Assembly (NCBI GenBank): GCA_902476765.1
Contig: CABSEJ010000038.1
Location: 1-21,663, forward strand
Source of the DNA: an uncultured Blautia sp.
Lineage (GTDB): Bacteria > Bacillota > Clostridia > Lachnospirales > Lachnospiraceae
Length of the DNA: 21,663 bases
Direction of reading: 5' to 3'
Shown here: one piece after another, positions 9,301 to 15,789 of the stretch
Layout of the letters: every line of letters begins with the position of its first letter
Position numbering within the stretch: position 1 is the stretch's first letter
Position numbers and translations under genes: made by a program
The notes under the pieces: model-generated
The model's input: the letters and a program-made list of their open reading frames with translations, nothing else
What the model was told of the DNA's origin: nothing
The model's database searches: none

Positions 9301-9963
9301 GTCAGAGCGTATGCTCCCATCCTTTAAATTTACAATTCTGGTAGCGTACTCCTGGGCCAGTTCCGGATTGTGGGTTACCATAACTACCAGGCGGTCCCGG
9401 GCCACCTCCCGCAGTAAATCCATAACCTGAACGCTGGTTTCACTGTCCAGGGCTCCCGTAGGCTCATCTGCCAGCAGAATATCCGGGTCATTGACCAAAG
9501 CCCTGGCAATAGCTACTCTCTGCATCTGCCCGCCGGAAAGCTGATTAGGCTTTTTATGAACCTGTTCCCCCAGTCCCACTTGCTCTAAAGCCTTTTGGGC
9601 CCGGTTTCTTCTCTCTGCCTTTCCTACTCCGGATATAGTCAAAGCCAGCTCTACATTGGCCAGAATGGTCTGGTGGGGAATCAGATTATAGCTCTGGAAA
9701 ACAAAACCAATGGTATGATTCCGATAAGAGTCCCAATCCCTGTCTTTATAATTTTTAGTGGAAATCTCATTGATTATCAAATCTCCGCTGTCGTACCGGT
9801 CCAAACCGCCTATGATATTTAACAGCGTGGTTTTTCCCGAGCCGCTAGGGCCCAGGATTGCCACAAATTCATTTTCTCTCAGGTTCAGGCTCACATCATC
9901 CAAAGCCTTCTGCACCAGATTTCCTGTCCGGTACTCCTTACATATATGTTTAATCTGAAGCAT
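6391..9963 (-). CDS. MacB/FtsX-type ABC transporter, ATPase fused to permease with a very large extracellular domain
   Basis: A 1190-residue protein. Residues 1-225 are a MacB/LolD-type ATPase: Walker A GPSGSGKT (38-45), signature LSGGQ (142-146), Walker B ILLADE (162-167), switch His 198. A first membrane segment is at about 267-288, and three more are at about 1055-1082, 1112-1133 and 1150-1172. The FtsX hallmarks ERKKEIGILRAIGASKG (1086-1102) and GGLIPSRKAAKSDPVTALR (1170-1188) are present. Between the first and second segments about 770 residues must lie outside the cell, far more than in MacB; they include three tandem repeats (704-876) and a long Gln/Met/Ser-rich helical stretch (890-950). 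Such proteins use ATP to move a periplasm-like domain (mechanotransmission), for example in peptide-antibiotic defence or export; the ligand here is unknown. An AAGGAG site precedes the ATG and the gene has its own promoter. No partner gene is adjacent. Confidence 0.9.
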   Translation of the reverse strand: MLQIKHICKEYRTGNLVQKALDDVSLNLRENEFVAILGPSGSGKTTLLNIIGGLDRYDSGDLIINEISTKNYKDRDWDSYRNHTIGFVFQSYNLIPHQTILANVELALTISGVGKAERRNRAQKALEQVGLGEQVHKKPNQLSGGQMQRVAIARALVNDPDILLADEPTGALDSETSVQVMDLLREVARDRLVVMVTHNPELAQEYATRIVNLKDGSIRSDTNPFIVEEEDKSKPVHKNMGKSSMSFLTALSLSFNNLRTKKARTLLTSFAGSIGIIGIALILSLSTGVNAYIQSVEEETLSQYPLQIQSTGIDLSSMMLSNAGGEGDESGDIKVIQMVTDMFSTMDSNDLKSLRAYLEEGESGIEEYANAVEYSYNVVPQIYRQEEDGVRQVHPDKSFDSLGFGSSAGSNSLMSSMMSTDVFYEMPENEDLYKGQYEVKAGRWPESYNECVVVLTSGGGISDFMLYSLGLRDAMELDEMIQAFINEEDVQAPENMGTYSYEDLIGTSFKLVDSGDYYQYDAQYKVWTDKTDNKEYMEHLVSQGEDIQVVGVVQPSEDANAMSLSVGIGYPASLTKHVAQKAEEKEIVKQQLAHRDVDVFTGNTFGEEQEQKGLETESLFKVDADALGNAIQFDESAFSQAMSGGMDLGAVFQSGGNALELPQNMDLSGLSLDIPDMPQMNLEELLGGLDLSLSPEGMGQAAASLLEGYQEYAKTHPEADYSKLGEAFLDYLQTQEAGSILEEGIRDIIQNSGGFTISTEQLQAMFLEVMTGFQQYVADMGYTDSENFDQYILEYLQTPQAQEILQKWCGELFQISDIEIPGESLEKLAANLTEGYGQYAAANGLPNPSDMGASFADYLGTEDGQNRLSQSVAKIVDMESVKQQLSASASNYMEGVMGAYTGAISQAVESQISAAMEQVMSQISQNLESAMTQAMTQVGASLQETMGSAMSIDTEAFANAFEMNMSQEELTELLMSMGSRENASYEGNLQKLGYVDFDMPSEIDIYPKDFESKEQIVEILDDYNNRMEARGKEEQVITYTDVVGTLMSSVTDIVDIISYVLIAFVAISLVVSSIMIGVITYISVLERKKEIGILRAIGASKGNISQVFNAETVIIGLCAGLIGIGLSLLLLIPGNALIHHLAGTNEVSAVLPVLPGIILILLSVVLTLLGGLIPSRKAAKSDPVTALRTE
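7336..7854 (-). repeat. Three tandem 63-64-residue protein repeats in the ABC exporter ectodomain
   Basis: In the protein encoded at 6391-9963, residues 704-749, 767-813 and 830-876 align without gaps around two anchors: GYQEYA / GFQQYV / GYGQYA (starting at 708, 772, 835) and FLDYLQT / ILEYLQT / FADYLGT (starting at 728, 792, 855). The period is 63-64 residues. The repeats look helical. They are diverged in DNA, so the duplication is old. Confidence 0.7.
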
Positions 9964-10010
9964 GCAAATGTTCTCCTTTTTGTTTTTAGTGCAAACTATA
10001 TCTGCCTTGC

Positions 10011-10039
10011 ATTATAATATGAGACTGAAGACAAATCAA
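10011..10039 (-). promoter_or_regulatory. Promoter of the MacB/FtsX-type ABC gene
   Basis: TTGATT (10039-10034) and a perfect TATAAT (10016-10011) on the minus strand are separated by 17 bp. The predicted start lies about 40 bp before the ATG at 9963, leaving a short leader with an AAGGAG site. Confidence 0.65.
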
Positions 10040-10219
10040 GTGCCAGTCTTTCTTTCTCCTCTTGCGAAAGTCGCCAGATGGGCATGCGAACACAAGGGAA
10101 ATTGCCGCTGGCAGCAGAGAAGGCAGCCTGGGCTATATACGCTTGTCTCGTTGCTCCCAGGAATAAACCTATTGTTTTCTTCATAGCATGTACTGTAAAT
10201 TTTTAAAAAGGAGTTCTCT

Positions 10220-10840
10220 ATGAATCTGTGCTATCCCTTTGTCAACACCCCTCTCCCTTATGCCTACAACGCCCTGGAGCCCTACATTGATGAAAAAACC
10301 ATGGAGCTTCACCACGACCGCCATCTACAGGCCTATATTGACAATCTCAATACCCTTATGGAAGAAAATCCTCAATATCAGCACTGGTCTTTGGATAAAA
10401 TACTAATGAACAACTCCTGTCTTCCTCCCGCCCTGCAGACACCGTTTAAGAACAATGCCGGAGGTGTCTACAATCACCGCTTTTTCTTCGAGAGCATGAC
10501 TGACTATAAGGATATGTCCCCCGGTCCCTGTCTCTCCAGCCTGATTTCCCAATCCTTTCAAAGTCTGGATAACTTTAAATCCTGCTTCAAAAAAACAGCC
10601 CTGGATGTTTTCGGCTCCGGCTATGCCTGGCTGGTACTGTGCCGGGACGGGCTGGCCATTACCCAGAGTGCCAACCAGGATACTCCTCTCTCCCGGGGGC
10701 AGTGTCCTGTCCTGAACCTGGATGTGTGGGAACACGCCTATTATCTGAAGCACTATAACCGGAGAGCCGACTATATTGAAGACTGGTTCCATCTGATTGA
10801 CTGGCATAGAGCGGAACAGCGCCTGGAATGCTGCTTCTAA
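10220..10840 (+). CDS. sodA: Superoxide dismutase, Fe/Mn family (Mn-type residues)
   Basis: A 206-residue cytoplasmic enzyme converting superoxide to oxygen and hydrogen peroxide. The metal ligands are visible: His31 (MELHHDRH), His86 (GGVYNHRFF), Asp168 and His172 (LDVWEHAYY). The second-sphere residues fit the Mn type: NNAGG (78-82) with Gly where Fe enzymes have Gln, and the compensating Gln153 in ANQDTPL, where Fe enzymes have Ala-Gly. Metal choice is inference; cambialistic enzymes can look alike. The ATG has AAGGAG 7 bp upstream. The gene is divergent from the ABC gene on its left. The C-terminus ends unusually in ECCF. I could not find a convincing sigma-A promoter in the 250-bp gap. 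It fits protection of an anaerobe against oxygen. Confidence 0.93.
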   Translation: MNLCYPFVNTPLPYAYNALEPYIDEKTMELHHDRHLQAYIDNLNTLMEENPQYQHWSLDKILMNNSCLPPALQTPFKNNAGGVYNHRFFFESMTDYKDMSPGPCLSSLISQSFQSLDNFKSCFKKTALDVFGSGYAWLVLCRDGLAITQSANQDTPLSRGQCPVLNLDVWEHAYYLKHYNRRADYIEDWFHLIDWHRAEQRLECCF

Positions 10841-10892
10841 ACACAGGCTTCATCTCCGAAAAACATCTTATATCCTATCCCCATAAAGTATG

Positions 10893-10920
10893 ACTTTTCG
10901 TACTCCGGCATCATAGTATA
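10893..10920 (+). promoter_or_regulatory. Sigma-K-like promoter before the vWA gene
   Basis: AC (10893-10894), a 17-bp gap and CATAGTATA (10912-10920) match the published sigma-K consensus AC-N17-CATANNNTA exactly. The motif ends 41 bp before the vWA start, and a GGAGGTGAT ribosome site follows. A TATAAA that could be a sigma-A -10 overlaps it, but no -35 box lies at the right distance (CTTTTC). Match is seen; use by sigma-K in late sporulating mother cells is inferred. Confidence 0.5.
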
Positions 10921-10961
10921 AAGAGGGAAGAGCTTCCCAATACTTTTATGGAGGTGATAAA

Positions 10962-12344
10962 ATGGGTATCACGAATGTAAATAAACAAATCAATTTATCT
11001 CAAATAGACTGCCAGGGCACAGTAAAGGTGACCTTGGCCCTGACAGCGGCTCCCGATATTTCCACTAACCCTACAGATATTGTCCTGGTTTTGGACCGTT
11101 CCGGCAGTATGGCCGGTACACCCTTGGAAAACATGAAGCTTGGGGCTGAAACCTTTATCGATATCATCGATGAATCCACAGACAGCGCTAAAGACGGAAA
11201 TATCGGTTCCGGCAGCCACATCGGCATTGTCAGTTTTTCTTCCTCGGCAACTGCAGACACACAGCTTATCACATCTGTCGCAGACTTAAAGGCAGCTGTG
11301 GAGGCTCTGTCCGCAGGAGGTTCCACCAACCATGCAGCCGCTTTCAGTAAGGCAATGCAGCTTTTTGACCCTTTGTCCGCTAATGCCAAAGTAATTGTTA
11401 TGTTCACAGACGGAAAAACTACCGCCGGCCCGCCTCCATCTCCTGTGGCTGAAGCAGCCAGGGCCGCAGGTATTGTTATCTACTGTATCGGACTCATAGG
11501 AGCTGACGGCATTGACGTCAGCACCCTGAACGACTGGGCTACAGACCCGGATGATTCTCATGTTGCAGTAACCCCTGATGAGACAGAACTGGAAGACTTA
11601 TTCGCCAGCCTGGCCGCCAATATTTCTAAACCGGGAGCTACCAATATTGTCATTGACGAGGTGATAAATCCGGAGTTTTCCATTACCAGCGTCAGTCCTC
11701 CTACAGTAGGAACTGCCACTACCATTAACTTCAACACGCTTCAGTGGAAGATTTCCCAGCTTGGGGTTTCCGGAAATGAGGGAGCCACTCTGGAATTTTT
11801 CATTCGCCATACTTCCTCTTCCACAGGTATGAAAGAAATCAACCAGTCCATCACTTATTCCGATGATGAAGGTAACCAGGTGGACTTCCCCTCCCCTGTA
11901 ATTCAGGTAGACTGCGGAGAAGTAGTCACTCCGGAGCCCTGTCCGGTACCTGTGAAATTTACTATCGAAGGTTGTCAGGACACCTTATCCCTGGATTTGG
12001 GAGACACTTATCTGGAATCCCAGGGCCGCATCCTGGAGCTCAGCGTCACCATTAAGAATGTATGCCCCGGAAAACGGGTAGCTCTGGGAATTATCCTGAC
12101 AGAAACAGACTGCAAGGGAATGGAACATCCCAGGGGGTTGAAGACTATCACCGTACCTGCCCATGCTTATCCAAGCTGCAGAGATATCCGGGTGGAATGC
12201 ATCAAATTCGTGCTTCCCGAGGACCTGAATGTTTCCGGCGGAAATCCTAAAGGTATCTGCGGGGTAAGGAATCTGAAGGTCCGGCTCTTAGCCAATACCA
12301 TAGATACGGATTTCCGGTGCTGTGATACCATAACCAGTATCTAG
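10962..12344 (+). CDS. vWA-domain protein with Cys-rich C-terminal domain, no signal peptide
   Basis: A 460-residue protein. The von Willebrand A domain spans about 37-220, with an intact metal-ion-dependent adhesion site: DRSGS (45-49), Thr122 in GGSTN, and Asp150 in FTDG. After it come a beta-rich segment (225-315) and a C-terminal domain (about 325-455) that holds nine of the twelve Cys (327, 338, 368, 384, 406, 413, 433, 453, 454); Cys318 lies just before it. The N-terminus MGITNVNKQINLSQIDC has no signal peptide, and there is no membrane segment or LPXTG anchor. The start is fixed by an excellent GGAGGTGAT 7 bp upstream. Together with a sigma-K-like promoter this suggests a protein made in the mother cell and cross-linked on the spore surface, perhaps binding ligands through the vWA domain. 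That role is inference; the domain call is firm. Confidence 0.88.
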   Translation: MGITNVNKQINLSQIDCQGTVKVTLALTAAPDISTNPTDIVLVLDRSGSMAGTPLENMKLGAETFIDIIDESTDSAKDGNIGSGSHIGIVSFSSSATADTQLITSVADLKAAVEALSAGGSTNHAAAFSKAMQLFDPLSANAKVIVMFTDGKTTAGPPPSPVAEAARAAGIVIYCIGLIGADGIDVSTLNDWATDPDDSHVAVTPDETELEDLFASLAANISKPGATNIVIDEVINPEFSITSVSPPTVGTATTINFNTLQWKISQLGVSGNEGATLEFFIRHTSSSTGMKEINQSITYSDDEGNQVDFPSPVIQVDCGEVVTPEPCPVPVKFTIEGCQDTLSLDLGDTYLESQGRILELSVTIKNVCPGKRVALGIILTETDCKGMEHPRGLKTITVPAHAYPSCRDIRVECIKFVLPEDLNVSGGNPKGICGVRNLKVRLLANTIDTDFRCCDTITSI

Positions 12345-12440
12345 TGTACGGTCTCATTTATTTTCAGCATCACAGTCCAGGTTAAACTTTCAGCCTTCAG
12401 ATTGAGAGATGCGGCGTAGCCGTGACTGGGTCAGTTTAAA

Positions 12441-12503
12441 ATAAAAACACCCTCAGTGTACAAGTGTCTAAATGTTCGAAACGACTCTTTGTACACTGAG
12501 GGT
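12441..12503 (-). terminator. Intrinsic terminator of the HPr gene
   Basis: Read on the minus strand, ACCCTCAGTGTACAA (12503-12489), a 25-base loop and TTGTACACTGAGGGT (12463-12449) form a perfect 15-bp stem followed by GTTTTTATT. It lies 20 bp after the HPr stop. The loop is longer than usual, and the arm sequence recurs at 16352-16366, so an insertion-sequence origin is possible. The remaining 12345-12440 holds nothing I can name. Confidence 0.65.
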
Positions 12504-12522
12504 ATCCAAACCGAAAATTTCT

Positions 12523-12804
12523 TTAGAGCTTCTCTCCCAATCCGCTCTGGATTGCGGCTACCGCCGCAGCCAGGGCTTCCTTTTCTTCTTTTCCCTGACT
12601 GGTAATGGTAAGCTCCTGTCCCTGCCGGATACCTGCAGCCACAATATTTAAAATACTTTTCAGATTTACAATTCCTTTTATATCGTTTTTCTCATACTCA
12701 AACTGAAGAGTTGCATCGTATTTCAAAACACTGTTTGATAGAAACGTTGCCGTCCTCAAATGAAGTCCTGACGGATTTATAATTTTTACTTTCTGACTAA
12801 CCAT
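12523..12804 (-). CDS. HPr family phosphocarrier protein (divergent)
   Basis: A 93-residue protein of the HPr fold. In classical HPr, His15 carries phosphate from enzyme I to sugar-specific PTS enzymes, and Ser46 is phosphorylated by HPr kinase for catabolite control. Here NPSGLHLRTA keeps His15 and Arg17 but has Thr where HPr nearly always has Pro18. The Ser site is present as VNLKSILNIVAAG (Ser50), shifted by four residues because of an insertion EKNDIKG before it. It could be a second, regulatory HPr rather than the general PTS carrier. The ATG has AGGGGG 8 bp upstream; it lies 25 bp after the broken RNase H gene and is followed by a terminator. No enzyme I gene is in the window. Confidence 0.88.
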   Translation of the reverse strand: MVSQKVKIINPSGLHLRTATFLSNSVLKYDATLQFEYEKNDIKGIVNLKSILNIVAAGIRQGQELTITSQGKEEKEALAAAVAAIQSGLGEKL

Positions 12805-12829
12805 GTAAAAAACCCCCTGTTCTCTATGT

Positions 12830-13422
12830 TTATAGTCCTAATGCGGCCTTTGCCAGCTTGTCCACAGCCTCATTTAATTCCACACCGCTGTGGCCCTTTA
12901 CCTTATGAAAAACCACCTGCAGCTTATCCAGGCTGTCATAAAAAGCCTTATACCGGATAGTCCCCGGCTTGTTTCGCTTCCATTCTCCTGTAGCCCAGGA
13001 CTCAATGCCCTGGTAATCATAATATAAATGCAGCAACGGAATCCCGTTATCCCTGCAGTATGCCATGGCAGCCATGGCGCCAGCTCTCCCGCCACATTCC
13101 GCATATCTGCATCCTCTCCTTGGAAAAAAGCCTTGCTCATTTCTATACGTTTTCCCTGATACAAAAGAATACAGCCATAGGAATAGGCCTTCCGGGACTG
13201 GTCGAAGCTGCCGTCCACATAAGCTGTACAGACCTCCTCCGGAGAAATTTCCGGCATTTCCCGATTTATAGTCCCCTGGAGATAGTCCTGAGCCTCTTTC
13301 AAAGTGGAAAAGCTTTTATACTGAGCTCCCGGAAATCCGTGTACCTTTTGTTTACACTCCTCCCAGGTGGAAAAAATACCGGTTTCCCGCCCTTTTTTTA
13401 CCGCATAAACTTTCTTTGCCAT
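12830..13422 (-). pseudogene. rnhA: Ribonuclease H1 with viroplasmin-type N-domain, split by a frameshift
   Basis: RNase HI cuts RNA in RNA-DNA hybrids. The start MAKKVYAVKKGRETGIFSTWEECKQ... is the caulimovirus viroplasmin (hybrid-binding) domain, about residues 1-45. The catalytic part begins AYVDGSFD and reaches MRNVAGELA near 13085, where the frame is lost. The rest (YCRDNGIPLLHLYYDYQGIE ... HKVKGHSGVELNEAVDKLAKAAL) is in another frame down to 12830. All four catalytic acids exist: Asp in YVDGS, Glu in AGELA, Asp in YYDYQ, Asp in EAVDKL, but the break falls between the Glu and the second Asp. One missing base at about 13077-13082 explains it (expected AGELAAMAAMAYC). It may be a true pseudogene, a sequencing error, or rarely a recoding site; no slippery heptamer is obvious. 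The ATG at 13422 has TAGGA upstream. Confidence 0.85.
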
Positions 13423-13468
13423 ATGTAATCCTAACCTTTTCACCTATTTTCGGCATCTTTATTCTACC

Positions 13469-13493
13469 ATAGTTTTCCAAAAAGGAAAACTAT
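13469..13493. promoter_or_regulatory. Perfect 10-bp inverted repeat upstream of RNase H
   Basis: ATAGTTTTCC and GGAAAACTAT are separated by five A. It lies between the malic-enzyme terminator and the RNase H start. On the minus strand a TAGAAT (13466-13461) lies just beyond, so it may be an operator in an RNase H promoter; the -35 match is poor. There is no T-run suited to termination. Confidence 0.4.
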
Positions 13494-13552
13494 AAAAGAA
13501 AGAGCCTTCACCCGTACTGCTTCCAAAAGAATACAATACAGGCCAAGGCTCT
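13494..13552 (-). terminator. Intrinsic terminator of the dehydrogenase-malic enzyme operon
   Basis: On the minus strand AGAGCCTT (13552-13545) pairs perfectly with AAGGCTCT (13508-13501), and the helix extends inward through GGCCTGTATTG/CAGTACGGGTG with a few G-T pairs. A TTCTTTT tail follows. It lies 70 bp after the malic enzyme stop. Confidence 0.65.
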
Positions 13553-13621
13553 GTAACAGCCGTTTTTTCAGGGCCTATGGCCGCTGCCTCCGGCGCAGGA
13601 GTTTCTAAAAAACTCTCTTGC

Positions 13622-14794
13622 TTAAATTCTTGCCACTCCGGTCTTTCTGGCTGCCTCTGCCACGGCCTTGGCTACTTCCTGAGCCACACGCTTGTCAAAG
13701 GGATTTGGAATGATATAATCCGGGCAGAGCTTGTCTTCCTCTACCAGACCTGCAATGGCATATGCAGCAGCTACCTTCATCTCATCGTTAATATCCTTAG
13801 CCCGCACATCCAAAGCCCCTCTGAAAATACCAGGGAAAGCCAGAACATTATTTATCTGGTTGGGGAAATCGCTTCTTCCCGTACCAACCACAGCAGCTCC
13901 CGCCTCTTTGGCTAAATCCGGCATGATTTCCGGAACCGGATTGGCCATTGGGAACAGAATTGGCTTGTCTGCCATACTTCTCACCATATCCTGGGTTACC
14001 GTTCCCGGTGCGGATACGCCGATGAACACGTCAGCTCCCTTTAATACCTCTTCCAGAGTTCCTTTCTCCATCTGCTGGTTGCAGATTTCAGCCATTTCCT
14101 GCTTTTCCGCATTTAAGCCTTCTCTTCCTTTATAGATGGCGCCTTTGCGGTCACACATTACCACACGCTTTAAGCCCAGGCTCACCAGAAGCTTAATAAT
14201 GGCAATGCCTGCAGCTCCGGCACCAGAGGTTACAACCTTAATATCCTCCAGGTTCTTTCCTACCAGCTTCAGCGCATTGATAAGAGCTGCGGCGGTAACC
14301 ACTGCAGTTCCGTGCTGGTCATCGTGGAAAATGGGAATATCGCAGCACTCCTTTAATTTTCTCTCGATTTCAAAACATCTGGGAGCGGAAATGTCCTCCA
14401 GATTTACTCCTCCAAAGCTGCCGGCCAAAAGACTTACTGTCTTTACAATATCATCCACATCCTTGGAACGCACACACAGAGGGAAGGCGTCTACATCACC
14501 AAAAGTTTTAAATAAGGCACATTTTCCTTCCATTACCGGCATACCTGCTTCCGGTCCTATATCTCCTAATCCCAGCACTGCGGTTCCGTCTGTGACAACG
14601 GCTACCATATTGCCTCTTCTTGTATATTTATAAGATAAATCCACATCCTCGGAAATCTTTAAACAGGGCTCTGCAACTCCGGGTGTATAAGCAACAGACA
14701 GCTCTTCCGGTGTCTCGATTTTGGCCCTGCTGATAACTTCTATTTTTCCTTCCCATTCTTCATGCTGCTTCAATGCAAATTCTTTCTTATCCAT
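13622..14794 (-). CDS. NAD(P)-dependent malic enzyme (single-domain, short form)
   Basis: A 390-residue enzyme that decarboxylates L-malate to pyruvate and CO2 with reduction of NAD(P). The short bacterial form is complete, without the C-terminal phosphotransacetylase domain of MaeB. Key features are Tyr36 in SVAYTPGVAEPC, Lys91 in GMPVMEGK, the metal ligands Glu133/Asp134 (NLEDISAP) and Asp158 (FHDDQHGTA), the nucleotide loop GAGAAG (191-196) and the GRSDFPNQINN segment near the end. The AAAAGGAG site lies 8 bases before the ATG. It begins 15 bp after the upstream LDH/MDH-family gene, so both are co-transcribed and a terminator follows. The pairing suggests malate-pyruvate-oxaloacetate or lactate exchange linked to redox balance. 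Cofactor preference cannot be read safely. Confidence 0.94.
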   Translation of the reverse strand: MDKKEFALKQHEEWEGKIEVISRAKIETPEELSVAYTPGVAEPCLKISEDVDLSYKYTRRGNMVAVVTDGTAVLGLGDIGPEAGMPVMEGKCALFKTFGDVDAFPLCVRSKDVDDIVKTVSLLAGSFGGVNLEDISAPRCFEIERKLKECCDIPIFHDDQHGTAVVTAAALINALKLVGKNLEDIKVVTSGAGAAGIAIIKLLVSLGLKRVVMCDRKGAIYKGREGLNAEKQEMAEICNQQMEKGTLEEVLKGADVFIGVSAPGTVTQDMVRSMADKPILFPMANPVPEIMPDLAKEAGAAVVGTGRSDFPNQINNVLAFPGIFRGALDVRAKDINDEMKVAAAYAIAGLVEEDKLCPDYIIPNPFDKRVAQEVAKAVAEAARKTGVARI

Positions 14795-14809
14795 TTTAGC
14801 TTCTCCTTT

Positions 14810-15757
14810 TTATTGTTCTTTTACCTGTTCCCAGAAATCTCTTAATACCCTGGCAGAATGATTCATGGCCTCCTGCTCTGCCTTATCCATAGGAACCCTG
14901 AGCCCGGCCTGGATTCCCTCTCGTCCAATGCGGCAGGGCAGAGAAAATGCGATACCCGCCCAAGGGCCAAAGCTATCGTCCAGCACATGGGATACAGGCA
15001 GGATCCCACTTTCATCTTTCATTATGGTTTCTACAATGGTAGATACCGCCATGGCAATTCCGTAAAAGGTAGCGCCCTTTAAACCAATTACTTCAGCGCC
15101 GCCGTTTTTAGTATGTTCTGCAATTTCCTGTTTGTCAAGACAAATTCCCATCTGCGCTCCATAATCTTCCAGAGGAAAGCCTCCTACTGTAGCGGAACTC
15201 CAAACAGCTACCTGGCTGTCCCCGTGTTCTCCCAAAATATAAGCCTGAATATCCTCCACATTCACATGGAGTTTGGCGCTTAAATTATAGCGGAACCTGG
15301 CAGTATCCAGTGAGGTTCCGCTGCCGATTACACGGCTTGCCGGAAGACCTGAAACATGCTGTACCGCCATAGTCAGAATGTCTGCCGGATTGGATACCAC
15401 CAGAATCAGGGGATTATCCGCATATTTCATAATATTCTCTGTAATGCTTTTGATAATGGATACATTTGTCTTTGCCAGTTCTAAGCGGGTCTGTCCCGGC
15501 TTCCTGGCAATGCCTGCAGTGATGATGATAATTTGGGCGTCACAACATTCTTCATAACCGCCCTGTCTTACCCATACCTGCTTATGAAAACTGGTTCCAT
15601 GGGAAATATCAATAGCCGCTCCCTTAGCTCTGTCTGCATTAACGTCAACCATGACAACATCGCTGGCCTGTTTTCTTACCATTAAGGTATAGGCAATAGC
15701 CTCTCCCACATTTCCGGCTCCTACCACTACAATTTTACTTCTATGGGTCTGCTTCAT
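14810..15757 (-). CDS. LDH/MDH-family 2-hydroxyacid dehydrogenase; Arg at the specificity position points to malate
   Basis: A 315-residue NAD-dependent dehydrogenase. The NAD loop VVGAGNVG is at 11-18, with Asp38 (MVDVN) for NAD over NADP. Catalytic residues are Arg91, Asp151 and Arg154 (SLDTARFR) and His178 (GEHGDSQ). Overall it reads like L-lactate dehydrogenase (GSGTSLDTARFR, KGATFYGIA with Thr230). However, the mobile loop is TAGIARKPGQTRLEL, and its Arg85 aligns without gaps with Gln102 of LDH (TAGANQKPGETR); Arg at that place is the malate dehydrogenase residue. I chose the ATG at 15757 because AAGGAG lies 7 bp upstream; the longer open frame overlaps the previous gene. It sits between a secreted unknown protein and malic enzyme in one operon. 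Annotation as lactate dehydrogenase by similarity should be treated with care. Confidence 0.9.
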   Translation of the reverse strand: MKQTHRSKIVVVGAGNVGEAIAYTLMVRKQASDVVMVDVNADRAKGAAIDISHGTSFHKQVWVRQGGYEECCDAQIIIITAGIARKPGQTRLELAKTNVSIIKSITENIMKYADNPLILVVSNPADILTMAVQHVSGLPASRVIGSGTSLDTARFRYNLSAKLHVNVEDIQAYILGEHGDSQVAVWSSATVGGFPLEDYGAQMGICLDKQEIAEHTKNGGAEVIGLKGATFYGIAMAVSTIVETIMKDESGILPVSHVLDDSFGPWAGIAFSLPCRIGREGIQAGLRVPMDKAEQEAMNHSARVLRDFWEQVKEQ

Positions 15758-15789
15758 TTTTCCACTCCTTATTTTCTGCAATTTCATCT

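Noticed and set aside
9996..10184. Minus-strand 62-codon frame between SOD and the ABC gene
   Set aside because: No ribosome site before its ATG, it contains the ABC promoter, and nothing in it is recognised. A real short peptide cannot be fully excluded.
12449..12503. Intact insertion sequence or attachment site
   Set aside because: Only 25 bases lie between the arms and no transposase is near; a T-rich tail in the right place after HPr makes a terminator the simplest reading.
12830..13075. Separate small gene of 81 codons
   Set aside because: It is the C-terminal half of RNase H in a shifted frame; the protein continues naturally from the upstream part.
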